Below are positions 11,101 through 21,229 of a stretch of 34,760 nt of DNA, piece by piece (within the stretch, counting starts at the first letter, position 1; each line of letters starts with the position of its first letter). The notes under the pieces were generated by a model, which saw only the letters and a list, made by a program, of their open reading frames with translations, was not told the origin of the DNA and made no database searches. This stretch comes from Spirogloea muscicola (taxonomy: Eukaryota > Streptophyta > Zygnematophyceae > Spirogloeales > Spirogloeaceae). Where the stretch lies: assembly GCA_009602725.1 (NCBI GenBank), contig WELB01000142.1:154653-189412 (forward strand), read 5' to 3'. The position numbers were made by a program, and so were the translations under genes.

Positions 11101-14100
11101 GTGCAGCCGGGAGTGTGCTACCTGACGATCAACAAGGCGTCCGCCTGCTGCAGGCTCCTTCAGGTCTGTTTCTGACGGAATTTGGGAAACTCAATATCCT
11201 TTTCAGCAGAGTGATGCTGGGTGCCAGTCCAGAATGTCAGGCCCTATGATTCATATGATTAATGCTCTACAACTGGTGGAGTGCAGACAATGCCAGAATA
11301 AATCGTCTGGAGCACATTATTTCACAATTCACAAAGCGTACACTTGAGACAGAACACAAGACAGCAGAGGACCTGCGCCACTTTGCAGCACAAGCTGCAG
11401 CTTCTCAGGCCCTCTGCGAGCGCCTCGAAAAGAGCCTCCAGGTAGAGCTCAGTCTGTGCTTATAAATCTTTGCGCTCAGAAGCTGTCAGCTTCTCTTCTG
11501 TTCTCGAGATACCGTTGCCTCCCATCATCAACCTTCCTGTTCCATGATGGCAGACACAGCGACTTATAGTTCGCTTACGCGAGAATGCGTTGAGGCGAAT
11601 AGAAACAGGACAACACGCCTATGAAGGGGAAGATGGGGTCCAAGATATGCTGGAGGAACTCGAGCAGCTTCGCCGACAAGTTGAGATGCACCCTGATGTT
11701 GTGCGGTTCAAGATGGAGCTTGATATCTGCAAAGGTACAAGAATAGAGACGAGGAAGCCTACTAGTGGCTGCCGAAGGCCAGTTGCCAGGCGGCCGCTGG
11801 TTTACAGATTCTCATCGACCGTGTCCTTGTTGTTTGTGCCTCTGCTCAGAGCGTTTGCAGATGTATGAGGATTCGCGCAACTCTGAGGAAAGCCTCTTTT
11901 CCCAGATTGAGCAGTCAGATGCACTGGTCCAGACCATGCGCACAGAGCTACTGGAGCTAGTAGAGGAGCGCCACAAGGTTGGGGGTGAGCTCCAGCAAGC
12001 CCAGAAAGAGCAGACTGCCCTCCGTGCCGCCCTTGCCAAGGCGCAAGACGAGGTATGAAGTACTTGAGCCATGCAGGCAGAACGCGCTCATGAGATGATC
12101 CAGGCCAGGCTGCAGCAATCAATGACCTTCCCCGTGACTTCCAAGACCATCTTCTCTATCAGCACTCACAGTCCAGATCTGAGCTGATTGCTGCGATGTC
12201 TCCAATCTTTCACAGTACGAGGAAGTGAGAACGTTAGTCCAACAGCTTCGCTTGGAGGCAGCAGAGAGCAGTAACCAAAAGGCTGAGATGCAGGAGATGC
12301 TCGCAGCTATCCAAAGAGATATGCAAGAGGTATGTGTGACCTGCCCAAGCTTACCGTGGAGCGTGGAGCACTTGGGTGCTGGAGGTCATTCTCTGTGGCC
12401 ATCTGATCCATTAGGCCGGGTTGTTGTGGACTAAGCATGCCACCTCTGCACGTCAGATGTAGTGTTCGATCAGAACAGCATGGGGATTGTGCTGAAGTAA
12501 TGTGCTTTTCCTTGCAGGCACAGACATCTCGAAATCTTGCTGAAGCGCAGGCCACAGCTATGGTGCAAGAGCTCTCAACTCAGAAAGCCCAAGCAGAAAA
12601 GCTGAATGATGCCATCAAAGCCCAGACAAGATTACAGGTGTCTGTGCGTCAGCCTGTCCACATTCAACTGACCAAAGTCTGTGTTGCTTTGGAGTGAGCG
12701 CTGCTACTAGGTCATTAGCTACAATGGGTACAGTTGCATCTTGCCTTGAGTCATGGCGCCAGCAGTGAGATTTCCAGCATGCGTGTTGACTGGACTGAAC
12801 CAGACTGGATCTGCTTGCACAACAGGAAGACCTGTTCGTGGAGCTGCAGGCCTTGACTGTCGCCAGAGATGGGGTAAGCAATGCACGCCGCCAATAGGTC
12901 GAGGGTGTCCACTGCATCCAATATGAGATGCATGTACGTGCACATCATCATTCATTGCAAGCCATTTGCATGTTTACCAAAAGGCAGAGAATGTATCTAA
13001 GAGTAGCCTTGTTCTTGGCCTTTCTCAGGCATTGGAGGAGGTCAAAAGCCTGAGTTCAAAGCTAGAAAGCATGGAGGCTCTTGACCAGAAGCTGCAATCT
13101 CAGGTCTTGACAACCTCTCACATGCCCTTATCTCAGCAGCAACAACCTCCATCCACATACCACTTCCATCTGGATTGCTGAAAGTGTTGTTAGTTGCGCA
13201 TGATGACTTGCACGTGAAGTCCAGATGCTACTGAGATGTCGATTAAATAACACACAGCAGACAAACATGACTATGTGCTTCAGCGAGATGTGCTGCTGAC
13301 TTTGTCATGTGACTGACAGGTGGCTCTTCTAGACAAAATGAAACAAGCATGCATTGAAGCAGAGAACCTGCAGGCTGCGACCCAGCAGGAAAGGGACCAT
13401 GCTATTGCAGAGCAAGCCCGGACATGCGCGGATGCTGCCGCCAGGTTGGACAAGGCCTCCTCTGAAATGGAACAGCTTCTCAACAAAGTCAGATTACTGG
13501 AAGGCGAGAAGGACAATATGATCTTGCAACACAAGCACTTCAAGGAGGAGCTGGAGGTCCAGATTCATCAAGCTGAGGCCAAGTGGAGGACTGCCGAAGC
13601 AACCTTGTCAACTGTGACTGAAGAGAAGGAAGAGCTTTCTCAAATTTGCAATAGAGCTGCTGAGGACATGGCTTTTCGTTTGGCAGATTGTGATGCAAAC
13701 CTCAAGGAGCTTGAGGAGGAGGTCATGAAGATGAGGAGAGAAGCAGAGGAGCACGACAGGCTGAAGAAGAATTTATTGCGCAGCCTTGATGATAGTTGCA
13801 AGAAGCAGGACGAGCTACAAGAGGCTCTCCGCTGTGTCACTGCTGAGAACGAGGGTGCATTGCAGCAGCAAGCTCACCAAGTGCAGGAGCTGCAGCTGCA
13901 ATCCAGGGGGCTTGAAGCCCAAGTTGTCCAGCTGAAGGAGGAGATTGTCCAGCTTAATATTAAGTCAGAGTTAGATACTGATGCAATCAATGACATCAAG
14001 AAGGAAAGGGATGCTGCCCTCCACACCTCAAGCATCCTTGAGAAGCATCTGCAGGAAGTGGTCTTGCAACTCGAAGTTTCTCAGAAGGTAGCCGTGTATG

Positions 14101-17100
14101 TACAAATGGCAGCTGCATATTACCTTTGGCTTGGAAGCCTTCCTAAAAGTAGTCTTACTGGATATGCATATGCCTCAAAATATCTAGACGAATCTATGAC
14201 TCATATGTAGTCTAAGAATCCACCAACGTAACCAATTGACGTACACCGCATTGCATAGGTACATAAGGAGGAGCTGGACCAAATGGAGCGCAGAATACAA
14301 GTAGAGACAAATGCTGCTGTGGAGAAGCTCACTGCAGAGGCTGCAGCATGGAAGGATCAAGTGCACTCGCAATCAGCTACAATTGCAGAGCGTGACATAT
14401 GCATTCAGGTGCAAGGGAGACCCCGCAGGCTTGGATTTTGTCATGGCTTGTATTTGTTGTTGTCACCATGTGGAGCAAAATCATTTGGATGTGAAACAAG
14501 TGGCAATAACTTAATTCCTTGAAAGAAGAAACCACATTCCATTGGTCTGCTTCATGTCCTTCACAGTAATCCCTGATTTGGTTTGTTTTGGAATCGCCTT
14601 GCAGGCACTTATTCAAGAGAAAAGTAAAGCTCATCTGGACTCGGAATTGCTGCAACAGAGGGCTGTGAAGGCAGAAAACGAGCTGCAGATTCTCCAGGAC
14701 CAGGCAAGCAATGTCAGCTTATGACGTGTTGATGCCATATATCTAGGAACTTGGAAGCGTGTTGCACGGCCCACCTCATTTTGTCGCATCCAGTCATGCA
14801 CTTGTAACATGCGTCTACTGCAGGTCCGACAGGAGAGGGAGGCAATGCTTGTGGCTAGTAGTGCTAAAGAGGCTGTCGTGCTCAAGATGGAGAGCACTGT
14901 CAAACAACTTGAACAAGATAAATCCATGTTGCAAGAGAAGCACATTGTGCTGCAGAAAGAGGTGAGCAGTAGCAGCAAGTTGTATTGAGTGTCCCATCTT
15001 GATGTTCTTCTGGACTTGGCTGTCTGTCTTTGAGATATTGACACGGTATTCTATGCCAGTGCTCATAATATTTTTTGAGTACTGCTGTGCTTGGCAACAG
15101 TTCTCAGAACAGCGTGCAGAGCTCCTGGAAGTGTCAAGATCACTTGAGAGCTGCAAGAGCCAGACGCGTGAAGATACCTCCAAGTATGAGGAGAAATGCA
15201 TTGCCTTTGAAGCTGAGGTGAATATTATATAGACCAACCAGACATCTGTCATTAATTCAGGATTATTTAAAAAATGTTGTATGATGGCATTGAGATTTGC
15301 TGATTATGTGAAGTAGCAAGTGAATCACATGCAGGTGCTTTCTGTCATTACGTTGCAATCTTACAGAGCTGCCTTGGGTCAGCAGCATGGCAACCCTGTA
15401 TGTGTGTATGTCCTAGTATATTTGTAGCCACCCGCACAAAGTCAACGAGTGCAGAGGGGATGTTTTCTGACATGCATAGTCATCAATGTGAAGCAGATAC
15501 AGAAGCTTCGGGATGAGAGCACTTCCTTAGTCACCCGCTTGGAAGAGGAGACATCTTGTCGAAAGCAGGAGCAGCAGAAGCATGAAGAGGAGCACTCAAA
15601 GATTGCCCATCAGGTACTTGTAATGCTGTGCCTTCTTCTGCCTCTTCGTATAGTTGTAGAAGTACATAGAGCACCATAGTGGTCAATATTTTGTCCCACG
15701 AGTCACCCATTGTTCTGTACGGCCTTGCAAGAGTGAGCAAGACTTAACAGGAACTTTCGCCCGGCAAGAAAGTACAGATGCCCGCACTCTGCTGAAGCAT
15801 TTGCCTATATACTTGCCTTTGACCGCAGGTGTCAGACTTGGTGTTGGATGTGCAAAACGCACAAGATGCACAGCTGACTGCAGAGGGGGCCTTGAAGGAA
15901 GCCATGAAGATTGTGAAGGAGAAGGAGGAAGCATACCAAGAGCTGCTACGCAACTACGGCCATGAGAGGGCCGCCCGCTCGGCAGCTGAAGAACTGCTCC
16001 GGGTATGCTGCAACGCATCTGTTCACCAGTAGTCCTGTTCACCAATGACTCTCCTTATCGGCTGAATTAGTTGCTTGCTGTCATCGTTCTCCCTTGCTTG
16101 CTCAATACAAGGCATTGCAGACCTGCATGACTGTTTCCAGAGTTCGTGAATCAAGCTACTCGTTTATAGCTCTACTCTGACATCAGGTTATGCTCTGCGT
16201 GGATGTGTTTGTGTGTGTGTGTGTGGGTGTGTGCATTCCTCAAAACATGGAAATTTGCTCTAAGATGTCGTATAACAGACCCAGCAGCTTCCGACTCTTG
16301 TACACATTCTGTAGACTGGTTGGAGCTTGGTAGTAGGAAGCATGGGGGCCGCTGGCCCAGGACATGGCTAGGCCCCCTGCCCTCTCCACCGCAAGAAAAT
16401 GCAAGGCCTGCTAGTGGAGACATCGAAGGACAAGCCCCTGACAGTTGCGCAGCGCCTGCAGCAGGACCATGCAGCTGAGCTGGATGCCGCCAAGGCTCAA
16501 GAGACCGAGGCTGCTGCCAGGCTTGAGGCCATTGCTACCAACTTGGCCAATGTGAAGCTGGCAGCCGAATTGTTGGAAGGCGAGAGGGACTTGCTCCTGT
16601 CCAGATTGCAAGAGGCTGACGCCAGAGCAGGCCATTTGGAGGAGCTTGTTGCCGAGGCCGCTGAGAAGGAGTCGAGCGTCGAGTCTCAGAAGCAGCAAGC
16701 AGAAAACGAGTCTGCGAGGAAGCTTGAAGCAGCATCTGCTAGCATTGCCGGGCTGAGGTTGGTGCTCGCAGAGGCTGTGGCCGAACGAGAAGAGCTGTGT
16801 GATCAACTGGTGGTTGAGGACAGCAGGAAAGTGAAGCTGGTGCTGAAGCTGTCGGCATTGGCAGCCCATGTCATGGCTCTTAAGAAGCAGGTGGACGAGG
16901 CCACTGCTGAGCTTGCGCAAGCAGATGAGCGCATGCAGGCATCAGCCCTCGCCGAAAAGCAGGCCTGTGCAGAAGTCGACGAACTCAAGTCGAAGTGGGA
17001 GGCAGGCCAGCTGGAGGCATTGGCGGCGAAGCTGGAGCTGGAGAAGGTTACCGCTCAGCTGGTCGAGAGGGAGTCCTGCATGCAGGACCTGGAAGCCAAG

Positions 17101-18777
17101 CTGCAGGAGCAGGCGACTGCCATGGATGATGCGGCCAGGGAAGCTGAGGTTCGCAGCAAGGCTGCAGAAGAGCTGCAACAGATGCACAGTGAGCTGAGCA
17201 AGCACGTGTCTAAGCTGAAGGAGGAGAAGGAGGAGCTCCAGGCCTCCCTGGCCGAGGCTTGCAAGCGGCTGCAGGCTGAGGTTGACGCGGTCCGGGAGGC
17301 CCTGGCATCAGCAGAACGGCGGGAGTCTGTTACTGCCGAGGCCTGTGCAACACTCACGAAGGAGCTGTCCGTCGTGCAGGCTGACAGGGCGAGTGCGGAC
17401 GAGGCCATCTCCAACACCCATAAGATGCTGGCGGAGGAGAAGGCAGAGAAGCAGCGGTTGGTGCAGGAGCTCACGTCCACCAACTCGTCACTGAGGCAGA
17501 GCCAGTCCTTCGTGGAGGCTGCCCAGCATGCGGTCAAGCGCAAGGTCAAGGAGAACCGTGGGCTGCACACTTATTTGCTCGTGCTGGAAGCTGCCATGAG
17601 GTCGTGGCAGGTTAAGGAGGCCACATGGCAGGCTCAAGCAGCGGAGCTAACGGCTCTCACGGAGCATGTTGCCAGCCTGCGGAAAGAGATCAAGGAGCTC
17701 AAGGAAAGTAGGGACGTCGCGGAGCAGCTCAGTAGAGACGTGGCCGGCTCTCTGGAGTCGAAGTCTCAGGAGCTGGCGATGTCAGAGGCGGCCATGCACA
17801 AGTTGCGAGGCACGTGTGAGGAGTGGAGGGTCAAGGTCTTGCAACTGGAGAAAGCCTTAACTGAGCTGCTGAAAGCCCAGCAGAGCGCTCGTGTTGTACG
17901 TCCTGCAGCAAGTCGAGCAGCGGACAATCGAACAGCGGTCACCGCCACTGGAGAGAAGTTGCTGGCCCCGTCCAAGCAGTCCTGCCCCAAGAGCGACTCT
18001 GACGCCGCTGGAAGGGCAGCCAAGCGACCACGGTCCCCCAAATCTCTGGAGATGCTGTCGCCAAAGAACAAGTTCGAGAAGCTGAAGGTTCAGGCCCCTT
18101 CGCAAGGGGCAACAGATGCTGCCAAGGCTGGTAAGTACCAGCACTCTGACAGTGCACTGTGGAGGACTTGTGCTGCACAAGCTGACATGAGAAGCCTGTC
18201 ATGCTCTCCGTCATTCTTGGTGGAGCTCAAAGGCTGGCTGATGTTGGTTGTTGACGACTGAGCAGAATCGAAGCCTGGGCTGGGAGCAGTGAACCATCGC
18301 GCTCCTCTTAGCGTCTTGCATGCAAACCTTGTTGACAGCCAAAGGTACTGCTTCATCCTCTGATGGTCCTAGTCCTGATGAAAAATGTTAAGGTCAAACC
18401 ACCGCAGGACTGGGCCTTGACATGCCTTCCCATGCCTTAGCTGCAGCGTACTCACCCCTCTGACTGCAACGGCCATTCCCATAGCTTCACCCTTTTGCTT
18501 CTGCTTCCAACCTGCAGCACGTGTCGACCATGCTCATGCATATGGTGTCGTCCCTTCTCTGTGACCCTGCCCTTAGCGCACTCTGGACAGCCAATGCCCT
18601 CATTGCGTCCTCATTGCTTACACTTTGAGCTTATCTTGCCTCAGAACTTCTCCATCCCCACGCAAGCCCCTCAAGGGAGCTAAGTACAACCTCCGCCGTC
18701 GTCCCAGGGACGGCTCACCCCAGCCCAGTGCCTCTGATGCACGGGTCGCCTCAAAGCGCGCCCGTGTGAACATGTAG
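8138..18777 (+). CDS. Kinesin-12 family motor protein with long coiled coil
   Basis: Plus-end type microtubule motor of the kinesin-12 group (KIF15/POK/PAKRP kin), which in plants acts on spindle, phragmoplast and division-site microtubules. Exons: 8138-8365, 8599-8677, 8828-8863, 8986-9122, 9268-9312, 9571-9631, 9797-9990, 10144-10305, 10476-10550, 10697-10907, 11107-11163, 11287-11441, 11554-11734, 11850-12052, 12216-12329, 12518-12637, 12826-12873, 13029-13103, 13320-14087, 14259-14408, 14605-14712 (or -14703), 14824-14961, 15101-15217, 15497-15613, 15829-16002, 16396-18130 and 18680-18777, about 1861 aa. The Gly-rich start is followed by the motor: P-loop [11 protein letters not shown], switch [12 protein letters not shown], switch [25 protein letters not shown], and the kinesin-12 hallmark [10 protein letters not shown]. 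Coiled coil fills about residues 400-1740. The tail is basic with SP sites ([14 protein letters not shown]) and KRAR. The start codon contains the N at 8138. The last exon and the 9571/9797 junction are the least certain. Confidence 0.96.
16206..16235 (+). repeat. GT microsatellite in kinesin intron
   Basis: A short TG/GT dinucleotide tract (TGTGTGTGTGTGTG with single interruptions) lies in the intron before the giant coiled-coil exon of the kinesin gene. It is simple sequence and probably polymorphic; no function is implied. Confidence 0.85.
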
Positions 18778-18966
18778 TGCAGAATATACAGTGCCCCATG
18801 CCAAGTGCTACTATTTCAGCAGCCTTTTCATTGTAGATGTAGACTTGGAAGCCCCTGTTGAAGGCCCCCATTGCTTACCAAGTGCACCTTGGCACCTTGG
18901 TATGGGCTTGCCAGCTCTCTTCCAAGCTTGTGCGATACTACTAATCGCACTGCAGCTTAATCTTCC

Positions 18967-19087
18967 ATTCATGACTTGTGGCCGACATTACAACAGACAG
19001 CACACTCTGCAACTTTGCACATCATACTTCTATTCATGACTTGTGGCCAACATAACAACAGACAGCACACTTGCCACTGTGCACATA
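18967..19087. repeat. Two-copy tandem duplication, about 65-base period
   Basis: The stretch beginning ATTCATGACTTGTGGCC at 18967 recurs at 19032, and both copies go on through ACAACAGACAGCACAC and end near GCACAT. They differ by scattered substitutions and small indels, so the duplication is not recent. It lies between the convergent kinesin and Maf genes, directly before a perfect palindrome. Confidence 0.85.
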
Positions 19088-19090
19088 GAT

Positions 19091-19132
19091 GTCTGCCAAT
19101 AGCTGCTTGCGTGCAAGCAGCTATTGGCAGAC
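19091..19132. repeat. Perfect 42-base palindrome (20-bp arms, 2-base loop)
   Basis: GTCTGCCAATAGCTGCTTGC is followed by GT and then its exact reverse complement, with no mismatch across 20 base pairs. The RNA would fold into a tight hairpin from either strand. It lies in the convergent gap, about 310 bases past the kinesin stop and 280 bases past the Maf stop. It could mark transcript ends, be a small mobile-element terminus, or be a small-RNA precursor; the sequence does not decide. Confidence 0.93.
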
Positions 19133-19412
19133 TCTGCTTAGTTCCCACCCAGATTAGCCTGGCGGCTGTAAGGATGCATGCACAACGGATGAGTGTCAAG
19201 AAAGGGCCATGGCATCTGAAAGCACTCTCTCAGACTACTTGACAACATCACGAGCTGCTAATTTGGAGCCCTGGAATGAGTGCTCCAGCTCACACCCCAC
19301 AACTACCTGATTCTGCATAATGTGACGCACTAGCCATACCTCTTCAGCTGCTAAGCTCTTGCTGCCCCACCTTCGACTCTGACATGGACTGTTAAAACAC
19401 GAGACTGACATT

Positions 19413-21195
19413 TTAGCCAGACTCTTCACTGAGGGCCTTGTCCATAAGCTCCTGGGTCAGCAACTTGGGGAGGCCCATGATGCTATCAATTGTTCCGACC
19501 TGCAGTTGCCAGAGGGCCCAGGCTAAGAGGTGCTGCACTGGCAAAGGAGCACTGAGCATCGGAGTATGACACTTTTTCGTCACAATGAGATATGCAAAAC
19601 ATAGCTTGTAGTTTGCTTCACGTGAGCTCCTTGTGCACCACGACATCGAGCTTGTGAATGGAAGAGGCTGAGTATACCGTTGATTCCACAAGCGGCGCGA
19701 CCAGGCGATGCTCCACAAGAAGCCCTCCCGCTGCATAAAAGATCTCACCTTCCTTAATCTGCAGCAGCAGTATGCAGCAAAGAGACGAGGCCTTGAGACA
19801 GGTGACTGGGGGACGACATGACAAGCAGGGCCAGGAGCCGAGCACGCTCCGCAAGTGCTGCAGACCACCTCAACATGCTTTCGCCAGGAATGCACTGGTC
19901 TTGCCAAAGGGAGCGCCGCATGACTGACCAGTGCATCCACTACATCCTTAGGTATCGGTTGGAAGTAGACCTGCCCCAGCAGCAGCAGCAGCAGCAGAGG
20001 CATTGTGAGGAACTCTAGAATGATGGGCAGGGGGCATCAGTTGGTCAAAGCCTAGTAATGTCCAGTTGCAGCCCAAAGTGATGGATTTAAGGAGCAGCAG
20101 CGGGCGACCTCAGTCTTGTCCACGCCGGCTGCGTGGAAGCCTGTGCGGAGGTTCTCCACGCGTACGGAGCCCACTGTGCTGGCCGGGGATCTCGAATACC
20201 CTGGCATTACCCGCAAAACTCGCTTACTCGAGAGGCCAGACAACGTTGGATGCCTGACTAGCCGCCACTGCTCAAAGGCACGCAGTGCATGACGGCGACC
20301 ACATGCCGTCGCCAGACAGGCAAGTTACATTCGACTGCGTGTCGATCTTGTGAGAATGAGTCTGTCGAGGTCAGCGGCACACGCGCACCCCTGTCATGCA
20401 CCCTGTGCCGGACCTTCGATGAACCGGCGCGCCTCGGCCTCGTCGCGGGGCTTCTCGCGGATGGCACCCTCGTGCACGACGACCTGCAGGCCGGCGCCAG
20501 CCCAGGCGGCCATGAGCAAACAAGCAAGCAAACGAGCGCAGCTTGTGGGCATTGGCTTAGTGGCTGACCGGCTGGGCAGCACGACAAGGCAGGCTGGCAT
20601 GGGCTGCGGAACTGCAAGCAGGCTCGTGCCTGGTCAGCGGTGAGGAGCAAAGTGACCGGGCTGCCGTCCTGCCGGAAGTTGCGGCCGGCCTCGGCGAGCT
20701 TCTCCTTGATCCGCGCCGCCTGGTCAACGGCCCCTTGCCGTTGACCAGTGAGGGCTATTATAAGTATTCAGGTCTTAGGGCCATGGATCACTGCAGTTAA
20801 GGAGGCTAAATTGAGATTTGCAGGTCACAAGTTCACGGGTTTAGTCCGAACACAACAACCCAAAGAATCAATATTTGACCAACGTTGTGAAGTGAATGTT
20901 GATTGATAAATGTCTAAGGCTCCTCTGGCATTCGACTCAGGGTTTTGGGTAGGGCTAACGATTGGGCCCATAAGGTTCAGGCTCAGGTTCAGTTTCAGGG
21001 TTCGGGTTCGAGTCTCAGATGCGACGCCTCTGTGGCTGCAATGCAGGCCCCAGCCAGCATCCTCCGCCAAGCCGACGAGCCTTTGGGAAGCAGTCTGATA
21101 TCGCAGCCGCGGCGGCGCACCTTAGCGTCCGCCAGCGCGAGCACGAGGTCCTCGGCGCGCTCCCGCCGGATGGCCTGCTCGTCGATGTCCGCCCT
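19413..21195 (-). CDS. Maf-like nucleotide pyrophosphatase, N-terminal exon missing
   Basis: Maf/YhdE-family proteins hydrolyse non-canonical or modified nucleoside triphosphates to monophosphates and so clean the nucleotide pool. Minus-strand exons in coding order: 21195-21121 (ADIDEQAIRRERAEDLV), 20733-20630 (ending LLLTADQ), 20483-20414 (VVVHEGAIREKPRDEAEARR), 20200-20109 (STVGSVRVENLRTGF), 19970-19929 (VYFQPIPKDVVDAL), 19758-19678 (GEIFYAAGGLLVEH) and 19499-19413 (GTIDSIMGLPKLLT, then stop). These reproduce the family order up to the C-terminal GLP motif. The first 15-25 residues, with the Ser/Arg signature next to the substrate, were not found. The junction between the first two listed exons is one base out of phase, so an exon or base is missing there. 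The 20630 donor reads GC rather than GT. The gene converges on the kinesin gene and abuts the hydrolase gene. Confidence 0.86.
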
Positions 21196-21229
21196 CTGCC
21201 GCCGGCGGCAACGCCGGCGCGGCGATCAG

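Larger units (their letters stand above)
18778..19412. other. Convergent intergenic region (kinesin 3' / Maf 3')
   Basis: This 635-base stretch separates the stop codons of the kinesin (+) and Maf (-) genes. It should contain both 3' untranslated regions. Apart from the tandem duplication and palindrome listed separately I see no gene, RNA gene or domain-bearing frame. Confidence 0.7.

Noticed and set aside
16411-17570. Long minus-strand frames opposite the coiled-coil exon
   Set aside because: They are Leu/Cys/Ser-rich mirror images of the alpha-helical Ala/Glu/Leu/Lys codons on plus. The plus frame is in phase with the kinesin and has the expected heptads.
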